In this document: in pieces, positions 25,204-33,382 of the stretch | Layout of the letters: every line of letters starts with the position of its first letter | How positions within the stretch are numbered: position 1 is the first letter of the stretch | Assembly (NCBI GenBank): GCA_937959285.1 | Contig: CALGAR010000131.1 | Span: 1-43,451, forward strand | Reading direction: 5' to 3' | DNA: 43,451 nt | Origin: an uncultured Bryobacterales bacterium | GTDB lineage: Bacteria; Acidobacteriota; Terriglobia; Bryobacterales; Bryobacteraceae | Program-made: the position numbers and the translations under genes | The notes under the pieces: model-generated | What the model saw: only the letters and a program-made list of their open reading frames with translations | Database searches by the model: none | What the model was told of the DNA's origin: nothing

Positions 25204-26792
25204 AGAGTCTCCAGAATGAGATGCTCCTGGTGCCGCGTGTACGTAGTAGCCTCGACTGCAAACGTGAGGACACGACGCGTTTCCAGCGGATCCAGAAGAG
25301 CGTCCACATGACCGCGCGCCGCCGCATACTTCGCATCAAGCCAGCGCTCATAGTCGGCCTGCGTCTTTTCAATCCGGCGCTGGAGTTCCTCGGGCACGGG
25401 CTGGCCGCTGCTTTTGTACTTATCCAGCTCCGGTCCGTATATAGCCTGAACCGCGGAGTCGCCTTCCATGACGCCGATTCGCGCCGTCGGCCATCCGAAG
25501 GTGAAGTGTGGATCGAAACCCTGGCCGGCCATCGCATAGTATCCGGCGCCGCTCGCATGGTTCACGGTAAGAACAATCTTCGGCACCGTCGCGCAGGCCA
25601 TCGTTTCGACCATCTCCGCTCCCGCCCGGATAATTCCCTCGGTCTCCGCCTCCACGCCGACCATGAACCCGGATACGTCCTGCAAGTAAATGATCGGCAG
25701 CCCTTGGCGTTCGGCTACCTCGACGAAGTACGCAACCTTGCGAGCTGACTCCGTATAAACGATCCCGCCCACACGAGGGCTCCCGGCCGATTTGAGAAAC
25801 CCCCGCCGGTTGGCGATGATCGCTACCGGGTATCCGGACAGCCTCGCTGTCGCGCAGAGCAGCTCCGGCGCGTGCTCAGGCTGGAATTCGAGAAACTCGC
25901 CCTCATCGAACAGCCGGTCGATGATTTCTTGCATGTCGTAGGGTAGGCGGTGATCGGCGGGCAAGATCTCATACAGCCCTTCGGCGGGCTTCGCAGGAGG
26001 CTTGCCCTTCGGGCGCTCCGGTGGCGGCGGCAGCTCTCGCGCCTTCTGGCGCATCAACCGGAGGCATTCCGAGTCGTCCTTCGCCCGGTAGTGGGCGACG
26101 CCGCTTGTCGATGTGTGCATCCTGGCGCCGCCAAGCGACTCGGCGTCCACCACCTGGCCCGTCGCCCCCTTAACCAGATTCGGCCCGCCGAGTCCCATGA
26201 AGCTCGTGCCCTCCACCATGAAGATCACGTCGCTCAAGGCGGGGAGGTAAGCGCCTCCGGCGATGCACGGGCCCATCACGGCGGCAAACTGAGGAACGCG
26301 GAGCCGGCGCCGCATCAAGGAGTTGTAGTAGAAGATGCGGCCTGCGCCGTACTGGCCGGGAAAGATTCCATCTTGCAGCGGAAGATTCACCCCAGCGGAG
26401 TCGACAAGGTAGAAGATTGGGATGCGGTTCCGCATCGCGATCTCTTGCGCCCGCAGAATCTTCTTGATCGTTTCCGGCCACCAGGCCCCCGCCTTGACCG
26501 TTGCGTCATTCGCTACGATCACCGCCGGGCGTCCTTCGATCCGCGCAAGCCCTGTTATGACACCAGCAGCGGGAGCCTGCCCGTCGTATTGATCGTAGGC
26601 CACGAGCAGGCCAATTTCGAGAAACATTGTGCCGGGGTCGATGAGCTGAGCGATCCGCTCGCGAGCGGTGAGCTTTCCGTCGCGATGCTGCTTTTCAATC
26701 CTGGCGGTTCCGCCGCCCTGGCGCAGCCGGTCCTGGAGGTCTTGCAGCCGTTCGACCAGCCGCCTCATGTGTTCGGTTGCCGCTTCGGTCAT
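25200..26792 (-). CDS. Acyl-CoA carboxylase carboxyltransferase (beta) subunit
   Basis: A 530-residue carboxyltransferase of the propionyl-/methylcrotonyl-/geranyl-CoA carboxylase family. The N-terminal half has KLTARERIAQLIDPGTMFLE and the acyl-CoA oxyanion motif GGAYLPALSDVIFMVEGTS. The C-terminal half has GSPRVGGIVYTESARKVAYF and ASGAGYYAMAGQGFDP. It transfers CO2 from carboxybiotin to an acyl-CoA. The biotin carboxylase/carrier subunit it needs is not in this window. Gene order (this, AtuA-like, AtuA tail, crotonase) resembles the atuC/atuA part of terpene-degradation clusters, making a branched unsaturated acyl-CoA the likely substrate. Confidence 0.9.
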   Translation of the reverse strand: MTEAATEHMRRLVERLQDLQDRLRQGGGTARIEKQHRDGKLTARERIAQLIDPGTMFLEIGLLVAYDQYDGQAPAAGVITGLARIEGRPAVIVANDATVKAGAWWPETIKKILRAQEIAMRNRIPIFYLVDSAGVNLPLQDGIFPGQYGAGRIFYYNSLMRRRLRVPQFAAVMGPCIAGGAYLPALSDVIFMVEGTSFMGLGGPNLVKGATGQVVDAESLGGARMHTSTSGVAHYRAKDDSECLRLMRQKARELPPPPERPKGKPPAKPAEGLYEILPADHRLPYDMQEIIDRLFDEGEFLEFQPEHAPELLCATARLSGYPVAIIANRRGFLKSAGSPRVGGIVYTESARKVAYFVEVAERQGLPIIYLQDVSGFMVGVEAETEGIIRAGAEMVETMACATVPKIVLTVNHASGAGYYAMAGQGFDPHFTFGWPTARIGVMEGDSAVQAIYGPELDKYKSSGQPVPEELQRRIEKTQADYERWLDAKYAAARGHVDALLDPLETRRVLTFAVEATTYTRHQEHLILETL

Positions 26793-26945
26793 TCAGTTCG
26801 CCGAATGTGCCGCCCAGCGGCGGCATTTCGTCCTAGGCCTCGTGCCGTGATTTCAGTATATTGATTTCGGAGAGCCGTATGCCGGCGATGCCGTTGCTTC
26901 CTTGCGCCGGCCATCCCGAGTATTGCCTCACAAAGACACGTCCGA

Positions 26946-27893
26946 ATGCATCGAACCGCCTCATTGCTCGTGCTGGCCGTAGCGCTGCCCCTTGCGGCGC
27001 ACATGGTCAGCATCAGCACCGGGGAAGCCCGTCTGGAAGGCGCGAGGCTCACGTACGATCTCCGGATGCCGCTTTTTGAAGCCGAGCATTTGGAACGTCC
27101 GGAAGCGCTACTGGACGCGGTCAGTTTTGCAGGAGCACGTCCCATTGAAAGCTCGTGCCGGCAGAACCCGGCGGACGAAACGCTACGCTGTTCCGCTGTG
27201 TACGAGTTCCCCGAGCCTCCCAAGAGCCTGCATGTCGAGTCACGCTTGCACATCGTCACGGTTCCAAACCACGTTCATGTCATTCGAGCAGTGCGAGGGG
27301 AAGAAAGGGACCAGGCCGTGCTCGAACTTTCGGCTCCGTCTGCAACGATTCGTTTCGAACCCCCACCACCGTTTGAAGCCGCTGCGCGGCATGTGACGGC
27401 CGGGTTTCTCCGTCTCGGCGCCGCTCCCTCGCTGCCGCTCTTTCTACTGGCCCTGGTTGTTGCCGGCCGCTCCCTGCGTGAGTTGATTCAGCTACTGATG
27501 ATGTTCTTCCTGGGGCAGGGGACGGTTGCCTTCGCGGTCTCCCGACTGCCGTGGCAAGCCTCCCCAACATTCATCGAAGCTGCTTCCGCCCTGACTGTTG
27601 CCTACCTTGCGGTTGAAGTGCTGCTCCTGCCCAAAGCCGGGCAGCGCTGGTTGATCGTAGGAGTTCTCGGTGCATTTCACGGGCTCGCGCTCAATGCGTA
27701 CCTCACGGAAGTCTCCGGCGGTGGGGTCTGGTTTCTTTCAGGGCTCTTTATGGGCGAGCTGCTGCTCGCCGCACTGCTATGGGTGATCGCACGTCGCGCA
27801 GCGCGGTGGCGAACGCCGCTGTGGCTCTCGCGCGCGCCCGCTGTTTTCCTGCTCGCCATTGCTCTGGTCTGGTTTGGGTGGCTGCTGTACTGA
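26946..27893 (+). CDS. HupE/UreJ-like membrane protein
   Basis: A 315-residue protein: signal peptide (MHRTASLLVLAVALPLAAH), a periplasmic beta-rich domain to about residue 150, then five or six membrane segments. GAFHGLALNAYL and the following GELLLAALLW match the HupE/UreJ_2 family, thought to move nickel or other metals or to act in hydrogenase/urease maturation; the family is often found without either enzyme. No hydrogenase or urease gene is nearby. It is divergent from the carboxylase operon and ends before a strong hairpin. Confidence 0.78.
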   Translation: MHRTASLLVLAVALPLAAHMVSISTGEARLEGARLTYDLRMPLFEAEHLERPEALLDAVSFAGARPIESSCRQNPADETLRCSAVYEFPEPPKSLHVESRLHIVTVPNHVHVIRAVRGEERDQAVLELSAPSATIRFEPPPPFEAAARHVTAGFLRLGAAPSLPLFLLALVVAGRSLRELIQLLMMFFLGQGTVAFAVSRLPWQASPTFIEAASALTVAYLAVEVLLLPKAGQRWLIVGVLGAFHGLALNAYLTEVSGGGVWFLSGLFMGELLLAALLWVIARRAARWRTPLWLSRAPAVFLLAIALVWFGWLLY

Positions 27894-27901
27894 GGACTTG
27901 A

Positions 27902-27926
27902 GGGACCGCATCCTCGATGCGGCCCC
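27902..27926. terminator. Bidirectional terminator hairpin
   Basis: CCGCATC (27906-27912), loop CTC, GATGCGG (27916-27922): a perfect 7-bp stem extended outward by GGG/CCC with an unpaired A, followed by TTT. It lies between the convergent HupE-like and NHL-repeat genes. Confidence 0.7.
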
Positions 27927-27934
27927 TTTCCCGG

Positions 27935-30634
27935 TTACTCCTCGGGAGGCTTCGGATTGAAGACCGGGAACGTGATGATGTTGCTGACGTAGAAGCTCTG
28001 GGCGATGGTCAGCTGGGTTCGCGGATTCGTCGGCAGGTCCGAGTTCAATTCGAGCAGTACCTCGTAAACTCCAAAGCTGCCAGGAAGCAGGTTCGCGGAA
28101 ATCACGTTCGCGGTTTTACCACCCGCTAGCGACGACACGAATTCGTTCGGCTCATTCTCAACCGGACCATCGTACGCCCTGCCGGTGATCATGGCCTGCC
28201 GTGCTTCCTCCTGCTTGACCAGACCGAGGCCCGTTGCCAGCACCTTGATGTACTGACCCGGGACCGCAGGATTCTCTTCCGTCACCAGAGCGCCTTCGAT
28301 ATTGGAGCAGCACAGCGCCGTACCCGTGGGGGAAAGCGTAATCTGGCCGCCTTCCGTCGAGCTCGCTCCGTACCGGATGCCCTCGCCCGCCTTGCCCGGG
28401 ACCCGGGCGCGCAAGCGCAGCCAGACGCCGAAAGTGACGGCGCCGTCGGCTACTACCTGGGGATCGGACTGGTTGATCAACGTGACCAGTTCGTCGCGAA
28501 CGTGATCGATGGTCTGGCCCTCTTTGATTGTGTACGAATAGCTCCGATCCTCAATCGTAACCGTGGCTACTTCATTCTCTTTGGCTGTGCCGGTGAACAG
28601 GATCGTGCCTGTCGCATAGCTGCTACCGTGCAGGACGACACCTGGCCGAGGATCCGTGCCGCCTTCCGCAAAGATACCGGGATTCTGCGGCACAATCGGG
28701 ACAGCGATCGGAGTCGTAATGATCGTCCCGGTCGATTTCTGGATCCGGACGTAGGCGCTCACGCTTTTCGCGTCCGCGACTTCTACCGGCATCTGGGCAT
28801 TAATTTGATTCGGCGACACATAGAGCAGAGGTGCACGGATGCCGTCGAAATACACCTCCACACCGCCCAGTTCCCGCGGCAGCTCACCGCTTGAGGAGTC
28901 GGCAACAACCGTAGTTTCGGCCAAACCATCGCCGATCAGCGAAACGAGGGAAAAGGGAGCGATCTTCGCGGCATCCTGCCCGCCTTGCAAGTTGGCACCG
29001 GAGGTCTCGGTGGTAATCGATGCCGCGGCAGGTTCCGTCGTCACCGAGAAGCTGACGTTATTGCCGTTCGGTCCGGCTTCACGGGCGGTGAAGATGATCG
29101 AGTTCAAGGTCGTATTGGGCGTGGCAAGCACCAAGGGATCGCCCTCACCCGCATTGATCATGTCCACCAGCTTCTGGATTACGGAGGCGAAATTGTCGTC
29201 GGCTACAATCTTGTATCGGTACTCCTTCTCTCCGATCTTGACAATGACTTCCTCATCCGCTTTGATCTCGCCGCCGAACTTTACTGTGCCGACGGCAAAA
29301 ACTTCCGGACTCGCTGCATTTCGCACGCCGGTGTTGGGAATGAGGCGCTCGCCCGGCGTAAAGACCATGATGCGCCGGTTGAACAGATCGCTGACGTAGA
29401 GATTGGTGCCATCCCAGGCAAGGGACATCGGCGTCCGCAGCGCATCAGCAGCAGAATTGCGCGACGGATCGGAATCTGAAATCTGGCTGATCTGGTCGCT
29501 TGGCTGACCGAGCACCGCATCTGCAGCCTGGCCATTCTGGGTCGGGATCGAGTTGTACACGAGCACCCGGTCGTTACCGCCATCCGCGATGAACAGCCGC
29601 TTTCCATCCGAGAGAGCAAAGCGTGGGAAGTCCAACGTTGCAGCACAGCGGGGAGGGTAGACGTCATTACCGTCCTCATCCTGCCCCGTCGGCTCGCAGA
29701 GCTTGGTGCTGTTGTTCGCATCGCTGCTGTTCATATCCGGCTGCCCGAGGACCAAGTCGGCGGGCTGGTTGTTGGATGTCGGGATACTGTTCCAGATCAG
29801 GACCCGGTTGTGACCAAGATCGGTGACGTACAGCCGAACCCCATCCGAGGTGACCGAGACGGGATTCAGGAGAGAGCTAGGTGACGGATCGGGGAGCAGG
29901 CCTGATTTCGTGCTGGTGAAGTCGGGAAAGCCCAGTACAATGTCGGCCGGTTGGTTATTCTGCGTAGGGATAGAATTCCAGATCAAGACGCGATGATTGC
30001 CTGTGTCGGCCACAAAGAGGCGGTTGCCCTGAATCCAGACTCCTTGAGGGCCGCGCAAAGACCGCTGATCGGCAAACGTGCGTGGACGCACGGGCACCGA
30101 TGTCGCATTTTCCTGGCCGACAACAACATCGGCAGGCTGATCATTGCTCGTCGGAATCGAATTCCAGATCAGCACTCGGTTGAAATCGGTGTCTGCGACC
30201 GCCAGCCGCTGCCCGTCGGTAGCAACAGCGGTCGGATGCCGGAGCACATTGGCTGCAGGCGGCCGAAACTCTTTCTTGTCAAAATCCGTCTGTCCGAGGA
30301 CTGTGCTCGCAACACCCTTACAGACCGGGCAACGGTCGCCAGTCAGTGGGATCGAATCCAGCGGAGCAGGGAGTAATGAATTCAGATTACGAAAAATAAG
30401 GACTCGATTGTTATTGCCATTGGGTTGATCCGTTAGAATGTTCGAGTCGGCAACAATCAGCATGTTATCTGCGTATGCTAACCCGCTTACGTTCCCCAAA
30501 AGGCTGCTGGAAGTTCCATCCTCCTGCGCCGTAAATGTCTTTTGTCCGATCACGGCACGCGCTGCCTGACCGGTTGAAAACTCTGCGGCTCCACACAGCG
30601 CCGCGGCACAAAAAAGAATACCAATAGACTTCAT
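27935..30634 (-). CDS. Secreted NHL-repeat protein with Solibacter-type C-terminal domain
   Basis: An 899-residue exported protein. The signal peptide (MKSIGILFCAAALCGAAE) precedes about six beta-propeller-like repeats (30-430) that share RVLIWNSIPTSNNQPAD and VLGQPD. From about 438 (NAASPEVFAVG) it continues with the C-terminal domain known as TIGR03437, abundant in Solibacter: GGVEVYFDGIRAPLLYVSPN, then QYIKVLATGLGLV. Two insertions, around 449-525 and 675-755, resemble each other (GTVKFGG and GTILFTG starts, then Y(R/S)Y(K/T)I and a Leu/Ile-Asn helix). NHL propellers bind ligands or proteins; the role here is unknown. A -10-like TATACT lies at 30664-30669 on the minus strand. It stands alone. 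Confidence 0.85.
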   Translation of the reverse strand: MKSIGILFCAAALCGAAEFSTGQAARAVIGQKTFTAQEDGTSSSLLGNVSGLAYADNMLIVADSNILTDQPNGNNNRVLIFRNLNSLLPAPLDSIPLTGDRCPVCKGVASTVLGQTDFDKKEFRPPAANVLRHPTAVATDGQRLAVADTDFNRVLIWNSIPTSNDQPADVVVGQENATSVPVRPRTFADQRSLRGPQGVWIQGNRLFVADTGNHRVLIWNSIPTQNNQPADIVLGFPDFTSTKSGLLPDPSPSSLLNPVSVTSDGVRLYVTDLGHNRVLIWNSIPTSNNQPADLVLGQPDMNSSDANNSTKLCEPTGQDEDGNDVYPPRCAATLDFPRFALSDGKRLFIADGGNDRVLVYNSIPTQNGQAADAVLGQPSDQISQISDSDPSRNSAADALRTPMSLAWDGTNLYVSDLFNRRIMVFTPGERLIPNTGVRNAASPEVFAVGTVKFGGEIKADEEVIVKIGEKEYRYKIVADDNFASVIQKLVDMINAGEGDPLVLATPNTTLNSIIFTAREAGPNGNNVSFSVTTEPAAASITTETSGANLQGGQDAAKIAPFSLVSLIGDGLAETTVVADSSSGELPRELGGVEVYFDGIRAPLLYVSPNQINAQMPVEVADAKSVSAYVRIQKSTGTIITTPIAVPIVPQNPGIFAEGGTDPRPGVVLHGSSYATGTILFTGTAKENEVATVTIEDRSYSYTIKEGQTIDHVRDELVTLINQSDPQVVADGAVTFGVWLRLRARVPGKAGEGIRYGASSTEGGQITLSPTGTALCCSNIEGALVTEENPAVPGQYIKVLATGLGLVKQEEARQAMITGRAYDGPVENEPNEFVSSLAGGKTANVISANLLPGSFGVYEVLLELNSDLPTNPRTQLTIAQSFYVSNIITFPVFNPKPPEE
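29515..30186 (-). repeat. Tandem coding repeats of the NHL region
   Basis: Four copies of a roughly 65-bp unit encoding (V/N)RVL(I/V)(W/Y)NSIPT-x-N-x-Q-(P/A)AD start near 29515, 29751, 29938 and 30121. Spacings are about 236, 187 and 183 bp, consistent with one propeller blade per unit and one longer interval. Confidence 0.75.
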
Positions 30635-30741
30635 GCTGAAAGTAGCTCGCTTGTCGACTGTTTAGTATAGCAAGCGTGACAGACGCACCCTGGTACGTCC
30701 AGGTTGCGTGCGAGCTTCTGATCTGGATTAAGGAGAAAAAT

Positions 30742-31389
30742 TTACTTCGGCTGCAGGATTTCGCCCCAGACGACCTGGAAAGCTTCCACCTCGTTGTCGA
30801 AGTTTCTGCCCGCGCGAACGAAGACCCGGGAGTTCAGAGGCAGGTCATCCGGATTCGCCGGCAAGCCGGAACCGAAGAAACGCGTATCTTCTCGGAGGAG
30901 AATGCTTTGCTCCTCGCCAGACCGGGTCCGCAGGATAATCCGCTCGGGGCTGCGGCGGACGACGACGCCGGCAAATGTAAGATTTCCTCTGGGGAAGAGG
31001 CTTTCCAGCGCGTACGACGTCGTGGCGCGCGGGACCTTGCGCATCGGCACACGCTGGGACGGACGAGGCTCAGCCTTGGCCGGAGCCTCCATGACACGGA
31101 GGGCACGAATGTAACACTTCGAGTTGCCTGGATTCCGTTCCGCGAGCAGAAGGAGGTGGTCGCCGGCTTTGAGCAGCATGGCCGAGGCGGAGTGCCTGGA
31201 GTGCTCGATGTAGGTTTTCGAGTCAAACGAGCACCGGTAGACCTTGTTGTCCTGCTCTCGCACCGTCAGGGTGCCTTCGGATGCCGTACCCTCCCGTTCG
31301 AGCAGTTCCCCTTCAAAGAAGCCCGGCCGGACGCCGTCCTGCGCCAGCGCTCCTAAAGTCATCAGGAGTAAGAACATGATGACTTGCAT
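30742..31389 (-). CDS. Secreted protein of unknown function
   Basis: A 215-residue protein with a short signal peptide (MQVIMFLLLMTLGALAQ). Two beta-rich halves are joined by a basic Pro/Arg linker (EPRPSQRVPMRKVPRAT). Each half contains a GxLxxREG or GVVVRRSPERIILR pattern reminiscent of small OB-like periplasmic domains, but I do not recognise the family. GGAGGG precedes the ATG. It is divergent from the toroid protein. Confidence 0.72.
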   Translation of the reverse strand: MQVIMFLLLMTLGALAQDGVRPGFFEGELLEREGTASEGTLTVREQDNKVYRCSFDSKTYIEHSRHSASAMLLKAGDHLLLLAERNPGNSKCYIRALRVMEAPAKAEPRPSQRVPMRKVPRATTSYALESLFPRGNLTFAGVVVRRSPERIILRTRSGEEQSILLREDTRFFGSGLPANPDDLPLNSRVFVRAGRNFDNEVEAFQVVWGEILQPK

Positions 31390-31499
31390 CGGCCCTCCAG
31401 TCTTCCGTCAGGCTGGGCAACCCGCCACTCCAATCGAGTATAGACTACCGTTTCGAATACATTACCTGTTGAATTGATAAAATGGAACAATCTGTCAAC

Positions 31500-31506
31500 A
31501 GGGGAG
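31500..31506 (+). promoter_or_regulatory. Ribosome-binding site deciding a TTG start
   Basis: AGGGGAG lies 6 bases before TTG at 31513. An earlier in-frame TTG at 31474 has no such site, so the later start is preferred. Confidence 0.6.
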
Positions 31507-31512
31507 TTCGAG

Positions 31513-32604
31513 TTGTTTACGAGTACTACGGGGATCGCTACGCGTGCGGGTGCATGGTTTTTACAGTCAGGCATTGTCGATGAACAAGGAGGCGTTGCCC
31601 GCTACTACAACCTAGATGCCGGCCGGAACGCGCTCGTATCCACTGAGATCACTGGCTACACAATCTCCACATTGGCGTTTCTGTACTCTTCAACAGGCCG
31701 GACGGAGTTTCTCGACAACGCCATCCGCTGCGGGCGGTTCCTCTGCCGCAAAGCGTGGGACTCGCGGCTCCGCATTTTCCCCTTCGAATATCCATCGCAG
31801 GGGAGGGCGCCTGAGCCCCTCGGATACTTCTTCGATTCGGGAATCATTTGCCGGGCGCTGCTTTCGCTATGGAGAATCACGGGGGACCCGGAGTTTCTGG
31901 ATATTGCGACGCAATGCGCCTCTGCGATGGCGGTCCACTTCGCTCCTCGCGACGGCGACGTGCCGCCGGTGCTACGCCTTCCAGAGCTGGAGCCGGCGCC
32001 CTATGAAAAGCGGTGGTCGCGCGAGCCGGGATGCTATCAGTTGAAGGCGGCGCTCGCATGGCTCGAGGCCGGCGAGGCAGCGGCTGACGACTCCTACTGC
32101 CAGCACTATGAGCGGCTGCTAGAAAGATCGCTCCAAACCCATCGCGACTTCCTGCCAGGCAGCGACGAGCGCTCGAAGGTCATGGACCGGCTCCACGCCT
32201 ATTGCTACTTCCTGGAAGCGCTTCTCCCCAGAGTCGAGCGCCCGGACGTGCAGGCTGCATTGGAGGAGGGAATCGACAGAGTGAGCTTCTTCCTCCGCGA
32301 CATCAGCCCCGAGTTCGCTCGATCCGACGTGTACGCGCAGCTACTGCGAGTTCGCTTGTTTGCCGCATCCGCGGGGATCCCGTTGGATGAAACGGCGGCG
32401 GCCGAGGAAGCAGCCTGCCTGGAGTCTTTCCAATTTGAGTCGGCGGATCGCCGTCTGGATGGAGCCTTCTGCTTCGGGCGCAAGCAAGGGGAGTGGATGC
32501 CGTTCGCCAATCCCGTATCGACCGGGTTCGCCTGCCAGGCGCTGGCGCTTTACCAGCAGTACCTGGATGGACACTGGAAGGCAGCCTGGCAGGATCTCAT
32601 CTGA
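31513..32604 (+). CDS. Alpha/alpha-toroid (six-hairpin glycosidase/epimerase-like) protein
   Basis: A 363-residue soluble protein composed of repeated helical pairs, as in N-acylglucosamine 2-epimerases and six-hairpin glycosidases. Visible elements include STEITGYTISTLAFLYSSTG, then FDSGIICRALLSLWRITGDP, then SREPGCYQLKAALAWLEAGE, and a terminal STGFACQALALYQQYLDG. Aromatic and Glu/Asp residues line the helix starts, as in sugar-binding toroids, but I cannot point to a catalytic pair. It has no signal peptide. Polysaccharide-related methyltransferases and a possible glycosyltransferase remnant lie downstream, so a role in surface-polysaccharide metabolism is plausible. Confidence 0.72.
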   Translation: MFTSTTGIATRAGAWFLQSGIVDEQGGVARYYNLDAGRNALVSTEITGYTISTLAFLYSSTGRTEFLDNAIRCGRFLCRKAWDSRLRIFPFEYPSQGRAPEPLGYFFDSGIICRALLSLWRITGDPEFLDIATQCASAMAVHFAPRDGDVPPVLRLPELEPAPYEKRWSREPGCYQLKAALAWLEAGEAAADDSYCQHYERLLERSLQTHRDFLPGSDERSKVMDRLHAYCYFLEALLPRVERPDVQAALEEGIDRVSFFLRDISPEFARSDVYAQLLRVRLFAASAGIPLDETAAAEEAACLESFQFESADRRLDGAFCFGRKQGEWMPFANPVSTGFACQALALYQQYLDGHWKAAWQDLI

Positions 32605-32656
32605 CGCTCCTCGCTATCCCAACCACGGCACAACGCCTTCCACTTCCGAACTGTTG

Positions 32657-32779
32657 CCGGGCATCGAGCGGCGCCGTGCGTTAAAACGTGCCGCCCGATG
32701 TTTGGTCGAACGCCTCTACGATTGGCATGCGATTGCCACCGTTCAGGAGGCTTTGTACGTCTGTCCCTACTGGCCGTAG
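32657..32779 (+). pseudogene. Possible glycosyltransferase C-terminal remnant
   Basis: A short frame between the toroid gene and the convergent Gln-rich gene reads RRRALKRAARCLVERLYDWH, then AIATVQEALY and a stop. This resembles the last helix of GT4-type glycosyltransferases (..ARRLVEERFDWRAIAEQTEALY). No matching upstream domain is present in any frame nearby, so it could be a decayed remnant. The match is short and may be chance. Confidence 0.25.
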
Positions 32780-33282
32780 CCGGTTTGTGGCTGACTCACT
32801 ACACGGGGGCAGTCCGTCCACCGAGTCTGCGCTACACCCGATTGCGGAGCGGTGATCCGATCCTGCATTAACGCCAGGTTGCGTTGATGGACCTCTTCCA
32901 GCCGAGATATGGCGAGACGCTGGTTGGTTGCAAGATCGCGAATGGCGCTGACGATCGCATCCAGTTTTTGTTGCCCGGTCTCTGTCTGCATCTGGGTCAA
33001 GGCCTGTTGCAGGCGCTGATCGGTCTGACGGAGGTTTGTCATGTCTTGCTCCCAGCGCGAGATCATTTCCTGGCAAGCCTGCGGCACTACGGTTGTCATC
33101 TGCTGCATCTGGATGGGCTGCTGCTGGGGCCAAGTGGCCGTGCTGGGACATGGCGTGGACGAGATCTGTGGGTCACATTGTCCGTACTGCTGAATCTGCT
33201 GCGATTGGAACGTCTGCTGTCCAAACGCTGCCGTTCCTAGCATGAGGGTGCAAAAAAGCACCGCGCTGCATTTCCCGTTCAT
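32767..33282 (-). CDS. Secreted Gln-rich coiled-coil protein
   Basis: A 171-residue exported protein with signal peptide MNGKCSAVLFCTLMLGTAAF. A low-complexity Gln/Pro/Ser part (QQQPIQMQQMT) is followed by a long amphipathic helix (DMTNLRQTDQRLQQALTQMQ and onward). The tail contains DCPRVVSQPQTGYGQ. The function is unknown. A longer frame to 33648 exists, but AGGAGG just upstream of ATG 33282 and the signal peptide there define the start. Confidence 0.68.
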   Translation of the reverse strand: MNGKCSAVLFCTLMLGTAAFGQQTFQSQQIQQYGQCDPQISSTPCPSTATWPQQQPIQMQQMTTVVPQACQEMISRWEQDMTNLRQTDQRLQQALTQMQTETGQQKLDAIVSAIRDLATNQRLAISRLEEVHQRNLALMQDRITAPQSGVAQTRWTDCPRVVSQPQTGYGQ

Positions 33283-33285
33283 TGC

Positions 33286-33292
33286 TCCTCCT
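33286..33292 (-). promoter_or_regulatory. Ribosome-binding site deciding start of Gln-rich protein
   Basis: AGGAGGA on the minus strand, a few bases before the ATG at 33282, is the strongest such site nearby and excludes the longer upstream frame. Confidence 0.75.
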
Positions 33293-33382
33293 AGTTTCAC
33301 CGGCGCCTGCTGCCCCACTAGGTCCGGGGCGCAATGACGGTGGCACCGGGACAACCGTGTGACTCTGCCGCAAAAGCGAACG

